Below are positions 34,481 to 45,385 of a DNA stretch of 64,000 nucleotides, in pieces (positions within the stretch are counted from its first letter, which is position 1; the number at the start of each line of letters is the position of its first letter). The position numbers were made by a program, and so were the translations under genes. The notes below the pieces were generated by a model, which was given only the letters and a program-made list of their open reading frames with translations, made no database searches and was not told the origin of the DNA. The stretch is from Icerya purchasi. Taxonomy: Eukaryota; Arthropoda; Insecta; Hemiptera; Monophlebidae. The stretch covers positions 591,195,643 through 591,259,642 of the forward strand of contig CM077115.1 in the NCBI GenBank assembly GCA_039619475.1. The letters are read 5' to 3'.

Positions 34481-37400
34481 CACTTCTTCTTCTTCGTGCG
34501 ACCCGATTCGGATATAGCTAATCACCATTCATCGTCCGTACCAACTGGCGGAATGAGTCCCGGTCTCTTGCAGCCTGGAACAATTGTTGTACATTTGTGA
34601 CTCCAGTCCACGCCTTGATATTTTGAAGCCAAGAAATCCTTCTTCTTCCTCGTCCTCTTTTCCCTTCTATCGTCCCCATCATCATTATCTGCAGTAGATC
34701 ATAAGTTGGTCCTCTCAAGAAATGTCCAAGGAATTTTGTTTTCCGTTCCTTAATTATATTCATTGATACTAAATCCGTCTTCATTAATCGTAGTACCTCC
34801 GCATTCTTCATCTTTCTGGTCCATGGTATCCTCCAAATCCGGTGGTAGCACCACATTTCAAATGACGAGATGCGCTTTTCCGTATATGCTTTTAGTGTTC
34901 AGGTTTCGCAACCGTATAAGAGCACAGACCACACATAACATCTTAATATCTTTTTCTTAATCTCCAATTTTAATCTTCTATCGCATAATACATTTTTCAT
35001 CTTCATAAATACTTCTCGGGCCATTTCGATGCGCGTTCTTATTTCTGTGTTAGGGTCATTATCTTCTGTTATCCAGCAACCTAGGTACTTGTACTTCCGC
35101 ACCCGTTCAATTTCTCTACCATTTAGGACAAGCTTTTTATTTGTAATTGCTTGTCTGGAGGCTATCATAAATTTAGTTTTTTGAATGTTTATACTGAGCC
35201 CTATCTGATTACTTTCCATGGCAACTGAATCCAGCAGCTCCTGCAGATCTTCTATGTTATCTGCCAGTAGTGCAGTATCATCTGCAAAGCGTATTACTGC
35301 AATGTTTTCTCCTCCAATTTTTATTCCCTTGTCCCGTCCTTCTAAAGCCTGTGAAAATATCATATCCGAGTATAAGTTAAATAACACCGGTGACAGCACA
35401 CAGCCTTGTCTGACTCCTCTCCGTATTGGTATTGTTCCAGTCAGTTGGTCGTCTATTTGCACTGTTGCGAGCTGATTTCTGTAAAGGGATTGTAGTATTT
35501 TTAAATCTGCTTCGTCTAAAACTTTCATTAATAATGGTCAGCTAAAACTTTGATCACCTCTGCGTGTATTTCATCTGGACTGACCGCTTTGCCACTCTTC
35601 TGTCGTTTAATTGCATGTGTAACTTCTTCCTTTGTTATAAATGATCTAGTATCGCTGTGATCCGGGTAATTATCATGCGGCTTGATTGCTCTATTATCGT
35701 TAAAGAGTTGGCCAATATAAGCCTTCCATATTTGGAGTTTTTCATTTACCCCGATCACCATGTTCCCGACGTCATCAAGGAGCAGATTTGTACCGGCCTT
35801 CCTTTATATTCCAGCTGTTTCTTTCACATTTTTATGTAGATTTAGCAGATCGCGCTTTTCTTGAAAGCTTTCAATCTCATCACATTTCACTTCCCAGTAT
35901 TTTTCTTTAGCCTGTCTGCAAAGTTCCCTGATAGTCTTATTTATTTTGTTATATTCAGCCGGTCTACTCTTTGCATTTCTTCTTTCCTCCATTAGATTAA
36001 TAATCTCGTCTGTCACCCATTTTTGCTTTTTTATATTACTGACGACACCTGAATGGTTTTCTTGAACGTCAACGATAATGTCACGGAGTTTACTCCATGT
36101 AGGCTGCTCTAGATCTGACTTTTCTTTATTCAATTTTAAATTCAAAGCCTTTACTACTTTAGATTCAAATGTTCTATTTTTCAGCTTCAAAACGTTCCGA
36201 ACACGATTAATTTTAACAAAACATCTGTGGATTTTTATTTTCATGACTACTGGATTGTGGTCCAAACTGATATCCGCTTCCGGGTATGTCTTTACTGATT
36301 TTACAAACTTCCAGTGACTTTTGGGAATCAAAATAAAATCAATTTGATTACGAACAACCGTTTCAAAATTATCATCAGGAGATCTCCATGTATATAAACG
36401 TCGAGGATGATGCCTCAAAAAAGTTTTAGTTATTTTTAGCTCATTTCCTATACAAAATTGTGCGAGCCGATCGCCTTGCGTGTTACGCTTCCCTAAGCCA
36501 TAATTTCCGATAATATCACTTTCTGTTCCTTCTCCAACCTTTGCGTTAAAATCTCCCATTACCATAGTAATTTCGCCTTTCTTTGTAATTTGTAATATGT
36601 CTTGGAGGGTGTTATAAAAATCTTCAATTTCTTCATCCAAACTGTCACTTGTCGGCGCATATACCTGTATTATATTGATCTGGCGATACGTTGTTTCTAG
36701 GATTAATAGTATGATTCGGTCACTAAAAGGTATAAATTCTACCACCGATTTAGCTATTTCATTTGGCAGCACTATTGCAACTCCATTTCTGTTCCTACTA
36801 TCTGTTCCTCCAGAGAAGTAGATGTGCATTCCATCTGACCATAAGGATCCTGTACCCGGCCATCTTACTTCGCTGAGACCTAGAATATCAATATTGAGCC
36901 TTTTCATTTCTTCGACTACGTTCGCTAATTTGCCTGCCTGCAAAAGACTACGTACATTCCGTGTAGTGACTTGTAACTACTTATTGAATACATGCAAGTA
37001 CATTTCCTTTGTATTATTAGTTGCACGCGTGTTCCCTCCTATAGAGTTCTGTACCAGCAATGGCACAGGGGAACTCAAGTCAGCATGTATTACTGCAGCT
37101 GACCGCTCATTGCCTGACATGTTGTTTCCAGCATGCCCCATGAGTACAGCATTCGTTCTATTTCTTCTGCGTGCCACGTTGATAATGGGAAAAGTACAGT
37201 GGTGGTTTCCCCTTGCCTTCCACTGCATTTTCTGTTAGGGTTTACTCCCTTAGCCGAAAGTACCCGGTTTTAAGGCGCCGGACACTCGCTTGCTCGCTTT
37301 AGACTGATATGGATCAATCCAACTGGGGCACATGTCACAAGCGAGTTGCTGATAGTCTGCTAGTTTTGAAATGCAGTAAAGCGCTTAACGGTATTTACTG

Positions 37401-37670
37401 GTAGGAACACTTTCGGCAAGTATGCCTCCCTCCGTTTTCCTACCAGCAGTGTGTTGTAGGTTTTGATTTAGCTTTTCTAATCAGCGCTGAGCCCGCCAAA
37501 CAGAAAATTACCAACCTGCATGACGTGGACGTACAGAACTCACGAGGTTGTTGTTTCGTTTCTTCACCAGTGGGACTAGCACACTGTATGGCGATTGAGT
37601 GACTACTTACTAGAGAAGGTAACTCTAGTTACAACAACCTGTGCCCCGCAGGGCATCAACCGACAGAAAA
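34481..37670 (-). mobile_element. near full-length RTE-like element with RT deletion
   Basis: The (GAA)n tail is at 34483-34495. Endonuclease (MQAGKLANVVEEMKRL, ILGLSEVRWPGTG, VMGDFNAKVG, LDHNPVVMKI; 35804-36980), a linker, then RT palm GVRQGCVLSPVLFNLYSDMI and IRFADDTALLADN, YKYLGCWITED, LGHFLRGPTYDLL and RRRISWLQNIKAWTG. The presumed 5' UTR is GC-richer and begins near 37670 with CTGTCGGTTGATGCCCTGCG on the minus strand. Single stops occur at about 35801 and 34896 (GCET-stop-TLK, normally GCETWTLK). The RT finger region (motifs 0-2) is deleted. Confidence 0.85.
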
Positions 37671-37674
37671 AACA

Positions 37675-38131
37675 AAATTCTCGACCAGTGGCTGGAATAG
37701 TTACGCGTCACAGCACCAAGCACCCTGACCACGATAAAACTGAACAATAGCGACTGGACGGACAAAATATTGAAGGCAACAAAAAAGAATAAACTGCTCA
37801 CATCAGCTATTATCAGGCTATACCTGGGTCATACACAGCTGACGGATAAGTTCATTCTCGAGAGGAAAGAGCCACCGATTTGTGAAACATGCCCTGGTGA
37901 AAGAATTACCAAACAACATCTGATACTATGCTGCTCCAAGTTCACCGCCAACCAACTAACAGCCACGGACCTCAACGCTTTTTTGGATATCAAGAACCTT
38001 GTAACATAATCAAATTTCTTAAAGGTACAATGCTACACTTAATTTTATAAAACTATGTACTGTACTGTAACTAGATTAAGTAGATTTTAGCCTAAGTAGG
38101 CAGTAAAAATCTAAATAAATAAAAAATAAAA
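37675..38131 (+). pseudogene. 3' end of another I-like LINE
   Basis: Open frame at 37770-38009 ending RLYLGHTQLTDKFILERKEP, CETCPGERITKQHLILC and CSKF: the C-terminal CCHC finger that follows RNase H in I-like elements. An A-rich tail (TAAATAAATAAAAAATAAAAAA, up to 38131) closes it. The upstream part was lost at the RTE junction. Confidence 0.78.
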
Positions 38132-39172
38132 AATTACGTACATCTAATTCTGGGCATTATAAAAATTATACACAAGCTCAGAGACGTTTAGATTACTTTT
38201 CCTTGAAATACAAAAAAAATTTCAGCCATGCACTGAATACTATACAGACGGTTCAATTCTCAACGGCAAAACAGGTTACACTATAGTCTCTGACTCTATC
38301 ACGTTAGCAGCACAACGAACGCACGACAATAATTCAATCTTTACTTGTGAGGCCAAGGCGATTCTCCATACTCTAGAACTAATCCTACTGCGCCAAGACG
38401 TAACAAACTGTACCATATTTACTGACTCGTTGTCCTGCTTAAGGGCCATCCAAAATCAGTTTACCGAAAACCCTATCATACAACGCATCCACCTAAAATT
38501 GGACCAACTCCAATCACAGCGTCAGCCTTGTGTAGACACTGGCGCATACAGGAATCCAAGGAAATGAATTGGCGGACCAAGCTGCAAGAACCGCGACGAC
38601 ACAAGATTGCCCGTCTGAAGTACTTATGACACCTCATGAAACTAAAATGGTGATAAGCAACACAGTCAAAAACTACTGGAACACCCTTTGGCTCCAAACG
38701 CCGAGCAAACTCCACGAGTTTAGAAAAGATACCTACGAAAACATGCCAACTCTCAGTAAACACGAGCAGTGTGTCCTAACTCGTATCCGCACTGGACACA
38801 CAAACTTGACTCATTCGTTCCTCATATCTAAAAAACCGCCCAACCTGTGTCAACGCTGCAACACGCCTATATCGGTGAGGCATCTTTTGATCGAGTGTAA
38901 TCACTACCAGCAGGCCAGACAACAAGCGGGTATTACCAACGGCCTTCCAGGGATGTTTTCGGACGCCGAGAAGTGTAAAAAATCGTAGCCTTCCTCAAAG
39001 ACATCTCAACTGATCTAACTTCCTCAACCTTCAGCTGACTTTTTTGATTATTTTGTTGTTTTGCGCATTTTCAAATATTCAATATAAAATGTTATAATTA
39101 TCTGTAAAACCGTAGTCGCTAATGACCTTGTAGTCCAAAAGCGACTTGTAAATACAATAAATAAATAAATAT
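38132..39172 (+). pseudogene. I-like LINE 3' part: RNase H, finger and tail
   Basis: This resumes the LINE that starts at 30 kb. RNase H reads EYYTDGSILNGKTGYTIV, CEAKAILHTLELILL and FTDSLSCLRAIQNQ (three acidic residues present). A frameshift near 38555 moves to MADQAARTATTQD (the fourth Asp) and a finger, CQRCNTPISVRHLLIEC. The 3' UTR ends with CTTGTAAATACAATAAATAA repeats at about 39150-39172, a usual I/Jockey tail. Split from its RT by 4.6 kb of younger insertions. Confidence 0.82.
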
Positions 39173-39838
39173 GCTTAATTATTATAAAGAGAAATATAAA
39201 AAACACAGAATAGAAAAAACAATAATGAGCAATATTACAAAATACAAACACGAACCAAGCATTAAGAGAGATAAGTTTAAACATTTAAAAAATTAAAATT
39301 AATTTCTTACTAAGCTTTATTGTTACATTTTTTTGTACCAACTTGCAAAAAAAGGAGGAGGTTATACGTTCGTTACGTTTTTTCTTTTTCTTTATGTTTT
39401 TTTCTTTTCTTTTTCTCTTTTCCTGGCCCGGCTAGTTAACTATCAAGCCAGTTCGCGCATTACTCATTTTCATATAGACACCGATCTTTACTGATTTTCT
39501 ATCCATTAGAAAGAGTACCATTCGACTTAGGTACCCCATGTGAGTAATGATGAAAATCAGTGAACATAAATTGAGTATTGGTCAAAAAACCTGAAAAAAT
39601 GCTTTCCCTTTGGATAATTTATTTTTTCCTATTATTTTTTATTAGTATAACAGAGGTGGTTGACTTAAAATGCTATCAATTTTCCAAATTATCGTGGAAA
39701 TGTAGGTTTGATATTTTTATCGTAGTAATATAGTTCAAAATAAAGAAATAATTTTTTTTTTTAAGTATAAAATGTGGACAATAATGTGACAAAAAAGTTG
39801 ATTTTTAGTAAGAAAAAAATTCAAGTATAACGCTAAAA
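39173..39838. other. AT-rich spacer
   Basis: Nothing recognised beyond pyrimidine-rich runs near 39370-39420. Confidence 0.4.
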
Positions 39839-41475
39839 ATTGTAAAAAAAGAAATACCGACTTCAAGATTTATTATAAAAGTTTAATAGAAATGCACTAA
39901 AAAGTAAAAAAAAAGTTATTCGATAAAAAATATGTTTCAGAATGATATAACTTAATGTGATATTATGGTAATTCTTTTTTTTTTTTTTTTTTTTTTTTTT
40001 TTGGGCTTAGCCGACTAAGGGCGCTACCCAGGACAGTTGGACTAGATTAGAGATTAAATTTTAATCCGGTCAGAAATCGATGACAGAAAAGAGACAAGAA
40101 TAGGAACCACCTTTGATGACGGGGCAAAGCTAAGATATAGGAAGCACTATATGGAGTAGGATAATTCAGCTTTAATAATTAAACGTACAGCATATTACAT
40201 TCGGAGGAAAGACTGGAGTATTTAAACAGCACGTGGTCAGGATCACAAACGAAGGAACAGTCGCCAGAGTGCAAAGGACAATAAGGGGATGGGAAAAGAG
40301 AGTAAAACGATACCGTGAGGATGGTAGTAATATTATGATTGAATCGCAGACGGCAGATGGCAATGATGAAACAACGTTTAAGAGTAGGAAAATGATAGAA
40401 CCAAGAACAAGAAGGGGGTCTAGGCTGAATAGTAAAATGAGTTAGGATTGGAAAAGGAGCGATTATCTACATCCGACACCAAAGTCTGACATGCATTCTT
40501 TTGAAGAGGGGAAGTATGTTGTGACCAGGAATCTTTTTAACAAAATGTGGAGAGTGTAACGCTAAGCGTGCTAAGGAGTCCACCGTCTCGTTACCATCAA
40601 TACCCGCATGACTTGGAACCCAAAGCAGGTCGATGGAAATGGAATGGGAAAGGGAAAGACTATAGATGAGAGGAAAACAATAAAATCGAGGGAATATGAG
40701 GGAAAGGGAGAGGATATAGCCTGAAGAGCACTTTTGGAGTCTGAAATAATAGTGGAATTAAGCGCCCTTAAACAAAAACGAAGAACCAAATTTTGTGTCA
40801 AATCCAGTTTGGAGAGGAGAGATTTTGAAGCATTGCCATATATGAAAGAACAGTAATCTAGTTTAGATAATATGATTGATTTGTACAGCAGGATTAGGAT
40901 TTGAGGATCACCGCCCCATCTCATATGTGACAGGGCCTTGAACAGGTTGAGTCGTTTGCAGCAAGAAATATTAAGGAAATTAATGTGCTCAAAAAAGGAC
41001 AAGCGGCTATTTAGAAACACTCCAAGATAGAAAAAACAGTTGACTAGGGAAATAGGAAGATTATTCAGAGAAACATTGACAGTGGCTAAATTGTAAGGAC
41101 AGAGAGAAAATATAACGCAGGAGGATTTAATTCTTATGCAACATTAACTTTTTGAAGTCGGTATCAAAAGCATATTAAAATAATACTTAAAAACTGCATT
41201 AAATATTCATTAAATTGTTCCTAGACATTGTAATATAAATTTGATGCCGACCCTAATAAGTATTAATGTTGTATAAGAATTACTATAATATCACCTTGAG
41301 ATATGTCACTCTGAAAATATTTTTTATCGAATAAAAAGTTAATCTTATATTAGAATTGTGATAACATCACTCTGAAATATATTTTTAATCGAATAATTCG
41401 GTTTTGCTTTTTAATGCGTTTTTATTAAATTTTTATAATAAATCTTGAATTCGGTACTTTTTTTTAAAAAAAGAA
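39839..41475. repeat. inverted repeats (about 140-200 bp) flanking a LINE remnant
   Basis: 39845-39972 is the reverse complement of about 41280-41465: ATCTTGAAGTCGGTATTTCT (left, reversed) matches ATCTTGAATTCGGTACTTTT (right), and ATTTTTTATCGAATAA occurs on both sides. The right arm itself contains a partial internal duplication (TCACTCTGAAA, 41310 and 41370). A LINE copy sits between the arms, so it probably landed in a foldback or MITE-like element. Confidence 0.75.
39976..41140 (-). pseudogene. LINE related to the 27-29 kb family, internally deleted
   Basis: A T-run of about 27 nt at 39976-40002 followed by GGGCTTAGCCGACTAAGG gives the same GCCCAA-plus-A ending as the 27-29.5 kb family. 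The open frame 40571-41020 reads RLNLFKALSHMRWGGDPQIL, YKSIILSKLDYCSF, LRALNSTIISDSKSALQAIS: the RT thumb joins directly to RNase H motif 3 at LNST/IISDSK, so about 200 codons are deleted. Inactive. Confidence 0.78.
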
Positions 41476-41599
41476 CATTTTATTTCAAAATCAATCGGTA
41501 CTCTAAAATTAATATCACTAGCTATAAAAAGAAATGGGATAACACATATTATCTGAAACTCGAAAGTAACAACATAATAGTTTTCAATCAAATAATTCC

Positions 41600-41885
41600 A
41601 CCCTGACAAGTTATGCAGATGATCTGATACTTGTAACGGGAATCAACAAAGTACAGATATTGTGCATTTAAATTTAAATAATCTAAATAAAATATTAAGC
41701 GAACTCAACTCCCAACTAAACGCAAATAAAACGCAAATACTTTTAATTTCAAGGAAAATAAATAAACGGGAATTTAAAGAGGGCATTAAAAATTTGGATA
41801 TTTACTATTAACTTTTAGTAATGTACTTGCATATGATTATAGACGAAAACCTAAAATTTAAGAGTTATGCAGAATATATCCTAGT
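41600..41885 (+). pseudogene. RT palm-thumb fragment of a non-LTR element
   Basis: TSYADDLILVTGINK contains the catalytic YADD; a shifted frame continues LNSQLNANKTQILLISRK and IIDENLKFKSYAEYI, the order of RT motifs 5-7. It is only about 95 codons long and has no flanking domains. Confidence 0.7.
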
Positions 41886-41929
41886 ACCAAGGAAATAAAT
41901 AGACGAAAAATCGGAAAAAAATTGACGAA

Positions 41930-42690
41930 AAATCAAAAAAAAATTCCTGAGACCGTTCTATGGCACTTAGAAAGCTATATTTTTTTTTTAATCCACAGCT
42001 TCAAGTCAGTAGCTTTTAGGAAAAATATAAAATTTTCAAAATTTTCATACCTTGGGACTCAAAACGAACAATGTATTAAATTTTTCTACCAAAATAGACG
42101 AAAATAAGACAAAAGACCAAAAATTTAAAAAAAAGTTCTAAGACCGTTCTATGAGATTTAAAAAGTTAATTTTTTTTTTAATCGACAGCTCCTGATCGGT
42201 AGCTTTCAGGAAAAATATAAAATGTTCAAAATTTTAATACTTTAAGGCTCAAAATGAGCAATGAATCAAAAAATAGACAAAAAGTCAAAAAAAAAAAAAG
42301 TCCTGAGCTCGTTCTGTGGCATTTGGAAAGCTAATTTTTTTGTGTAAATCGGCAGCTTTACATCAGCAGTATTTAGGAAAAATATAAAACGCTCAAAATT
42401 TTAATACCTTAGGGTTCAAAACGAGTAATAAATCAGAGCAATAAATCACATTTTTTTGCCGTTTTTTCAATTCTTTAATCGTTTATCAAAAACTAATTAT
42501 TCTACTAAACTGCTCTAGGTCTCATTTTAAAGAGAATTGAATTTAGAGATTTCCCTCGCTTACACTACCTTTCTGGCGATTGAACTTTTTGAGGAGCTAT
42601 TTTAATTCAAATTTTTAAAAAACTAATTTCAATTTTCGTATTATTAGATGAAAAATCAAAAAAAAAGTCCTGAGACCGTTCTAAAATGGG
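41930..42690. repeat. degenerate tandem repeat, units of about 165-190 bp
   Basis: The phrase CCTGAGACCGTTCTATGGCA recurs in variants near 41946, 42136, 42302 and 42667. Between repeats the order is the same: AAAGCTAATTTTTTT, TCGGCAGCTT, TTTAGGAAAAATATAAAA, TTCAAAATTTTAATACCTTA. The fourth unit is interrupted by unrelated sequence. Satellite-like, old; small ORFs inside are accidental. Confidence 0.8.
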
Positions 42691-43020
42691 GCGTACTACT
42701 TTATTAAGTGAGTTATTACTTACAGCGGTTTATCCGCGGAATTACGTTATTTTATTATTAGCTCATCGTATTTTTTTCTCTGCTTATCCCGTTCAAATGC
42801 CCCTTCGCCATCAACCGACATGTACTGAAAGTAGAACGCCTCATGAAAAGGTCACTGATGCAGCCTTTCGGATCCAATAATGGACCTTCACGATAATGGT
42901 ACGTCGTGATTCAATTACTGATAGGACGGTGACATTTTTCAAAATGTGTCGAATGATTGTCTATAAAAGACATTTTTTTTTTTTTAACATATTCGCTACT
43001 TATTTAACCCAAAAAAATGA
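42691..43020. other. unclassified sequence
   Basis: Contains a 64-codon plus-strand frame (42686-42880) without recognisable features, and a more balanced base composition than its surroundings. No assignment. Confidence 0.3.
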
Positions 43021-43033
43021 CTTTAAAAGAAAA

Positions 43034-43173
43034 TCAGTAATATAATTTATTTACTTCCAAATCGTCCATAGTAATTAAATTTTTCGGATTCTTTCGAGGA
43101 TCGATGAAAAATCTGAATTTACTTTCTTTGTTATACGTGCCGATGAAAGAAGGATCCATTTTCTATAATAGAA
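43034..43173 (-). CDS. candidate last exon of an unidentified minus-strand gene
   Basis: On the minus strand an acceptor-like TTCTATTATAG is followed by a frame MDPSFIGTYNKESKFRFFI to MDDLEVNKLYY and TGA near 43034. The sequence is well mixed and protein-like. An acceptor-like string TTCTATTATAG also occurs about 65 nt upstream. Phase does not agree simply with the donor of the next exon candidate (one base left over), so the pair may be a pseudogene or a missing mini-exon exists. Family not recognised. Confidence 0.4.
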
Positions 43174-43296
43174 CAATATACTCATTTTTTTTAAAATTAA
43201 TTTATCTTTTTCGGTTTTAGTGAAAAATATTCGAAAAAATACTATAATAGAATATTAAAAAATTTGTTTTAGATAAAATAACTTATAAAAACTTAC

Positions 43297-43493
43297 TGCA
43301 AATATCCGGATGAGGGTGGTTATCGATGAAAAACGCGAAAAAAATATCGCGAGTGTTTCGAGAAAATGCAGCAAATAACTCCAGCATTAATCTCGGTAAC
43401 GATTCAGTCGCGTAAAAGAAACCTACGTATATAGGGGATTTGATCTTCGTAGAACATTCTAATAGCGATCGGAACGAACGAACAAATGGCCCT
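43297..43493 (-). CDS. candidate internal exon of an unidentified minus-strand gene
   Basis: Bordered by an acceptor (TTTTTGTCATTAAG) and a good donor (TTTGCA/GTAAGTTT). One frame is open throughout: PFVRSFRSLLECSTKIKSP, YVGFFYATESLPRLMLELF and FFAFFIDNHPHPDIC. The other two minus-strand frames carry stops, which supports coding. Function not recognised. It may be a host gene exon; no further upstream exon was found before the Polinton piece at 44.4 kb. Confidence 0.45.
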
Positions 43494-43623
43494 TAATGAC
43501 AAAAATACATGGCTTTAATTCAAATCTAAAAAAAAAAAACGCGGTAAAATTAAGATTATTCCAGTTGTACAGTGTTAAAAGGAAAATACATTAGATTTTG
43601 GTTTATAGACGCAAATCTCTCCA

Positions 43624-43653
43624 ATATTATATATATATATATATATATATATT
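43624..43653. repeat. (AT)n microsatellite
   Basis: An uninterrupted TA/AT dinucleotide run of about 28 nt. Confidence 0.95.
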
Positions 43654-43687
43654 AATTACAACGTAACTCTTAGGCTACCCCCCATTC

Positions 43688-43860
43688 GAAAAAATGTCCC
43701 AAAAAAATGTCCCAGAAAAATGTCCCAATTTTATGTAACGTTTGTTATATTTTGTAGGATTTTTGTTATTGTTATTTAAAAAATGTCACAATTTTATGTA
43801 ATGAAATATGTAACGAAAAATGTAACGAAAAAATGTCTTAATTTTATATAACGGAAGGTA
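43688..43860. repeat. short AAAATGTCCC / AAAATGTAACG repeats
   Basis: AAAATGTCCC occurs three times in 43690-43725 at 12-16 nt spacing, and later AATGTAACG and CAATTTTATGTAA variants recur to about 43855. A local, slippage-type array with no coding potential. Confidence 0.7.
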
Positions 43861-44427
43861 AATGTTAGAATAGGATTTTTGTGGTTATGTTATTTTTTGT
43901 GTGTGTTGATGCCGGTAAGAATTACGTTGTAAATTTTGATAATTTTATACAAAGTATAGAAGAGAAAGAGACAGGAATGAAAGCAGGAGGGGTCAAAGGG
44001 CACAGCCCCTTGCGAGGCCAAAATGGCCGAGTTTATATATATGTATATATATTTCACACACTTACATGATAACGATCGAACAAATAAACACAATATAGTC
44101 TTGATGGCAATATTCATTTCTATTATTAAAATTATTCCGGACCGTGCACGATGTGTAGATGTTGCAGGGTAAATACATGTAATATTAAAAATTAATTAAA
44201 GACACAAATGATGTATAGCAATTCACGCGTGAAAATTATTTTTAAGCTACAAATGTTGTATAGTTATACCAAAAAAAAAGAACCGTAAAAAACCGGAAAA
44301 AAAAATTTTGAATACTATACATCGCTACATACATGATTAATAATACAAAAAAAAAGAATCATTAACGTTAGCGTTGTTAACCTATACATTTCTTATCGGA
44401 TCGTTATCCGCCTGTTACCGTAATTCC

Positions 44428-45340
44428 CTCAGTTCGTATTTTCGTGCGCTGTTTCTAAAGGAATTGAATCGGTGCATTTTAAGCAGAAATATCTTCCTTT
44501 ACTTTTCCAGCGCATTAATCGCGAAAAATTCTTTATCCATGCGAAATAATGCAATCCATCTTCTTCTCCTTGCCAATGTAGAATATTCGAATGCTTCCTC
44601 CACTTAGAGTTATTTACACATTTTACGGAAACCTTCGCCGGTTCGATATTAATTCGAACTGCGTTACGTAATCGGGAATTATTAGCTTGTACAAATTAAC
44701 GCTAACCCCTAGACATGGGTCAATGCTCTTGGTTAGCGAGCCCCCCCCCCAAAAAAAAACCAAAAAAAAACGCTAACTCTGTTTCTATTTTCGAATTTGC
44801 GAATATCATCATCAATTGTCTTAACTCCCGATTCCGGGATATCTTGAAAATCGTAAATTTTTTCTAATCTTCGAAATGTCATCATCGAGTGTCGAGGGTA
44901 GGCGAATTTTGCTGATATCGCCAAGGCGAAACTTTTTACATTCGATATATCGAACGGGTCGTATGCGTATAGCACAGCGTTGCGATTTTTTATCTTCCTC
45001 GGTAATTCTTATTGTAAACCTATTACCTAAGTTTGGATATTTTCCTCCTCCTACACCACCTTATTTCCCGCGCTACTGCTGAAGTTTTCATCGATGGGGG
45101 ATAACGGGTAAAACAACTTTTTTCTTCATCAGCGCCGAATAGTTCGGATTAAAAATTTAACATAATACTATTACCGGTATCGGCTTCGCCGGCGCGACTG
45201 TCACCATTGATGTTGGTTGAGGATGAGGTAAATTGCGACGGATTAATTTTAAAGCGAATACCGGGGGTAGAATACTAAAAGCGAACTAACTATCGGTCAA
45301 CGTTTAACGAAAACACGTTAACAAAGTGCGCGAAACTCGC
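44428..45340 (-). pseudogene. Polinton/Maverick-like polymerase-associated region
   Basis: The minus strand encodes, across two shifts, FALAISAKFAYPRHSMM, DFQDIPESGVKTIDDDIRKF, ENRNRVSVNLYKLI and GLHYFAWIKNFSRLM then YFCLKC. This order (I-x-kFE-x2-N-x-iSvNvY, then HYxWIKNxSRL, then CxxC) is known from the N-terminal half of large Polinton-type DNA polymerase B genes. The polymerase and exonuclease domains themselves are not present. A 70-bp insertion splits the SVNLY motif. An upstream stretch reads STPGIRFKINPSQ and GDSRAGEADTGNSIML in a further frame. Dead fragment. Confidence 0.68.
44698..44776. other. 70-bp insertion flanked by AACGCTAAC
   Basis: AACGCTAAC occurs at 44698-44706 and again at about 44769-44777. 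The inserted piece contains a C-run and two A-runs plus an inverted GTTAGCG. It interrupts the Polinton frame exactly at the SVNLY motif; the frame reads on when the insert is skipped. The direct flanks look like a 9-bp target duplication. Confidence 0.55.
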
Positions 45341-45348
45341 TCCACACA

Positions 45349-45385
45349 CAGACTGAAAATGTAGTAGAGTGCGGCTTTTTATGCT
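45349..45385 (-). promoter_or_regulatory. possible TATA and initiator upstream of the Polinton piece
   Basis: On the minus strand GCATAAAAAG (45384-45375) lies about 27-30 nt before TCAGTCTG (45356-45349), a TATA-Inr arrangement typical of arthropod core promoters. Transcription would run into the Polinton-like reading frames. Motif match only. Confidence 0.35.

Noticed and set aside
44374..44607. 77-codon plus-strand ORF
   Set aside because: It is antisense to the Polinton WIKNFSRL segment.
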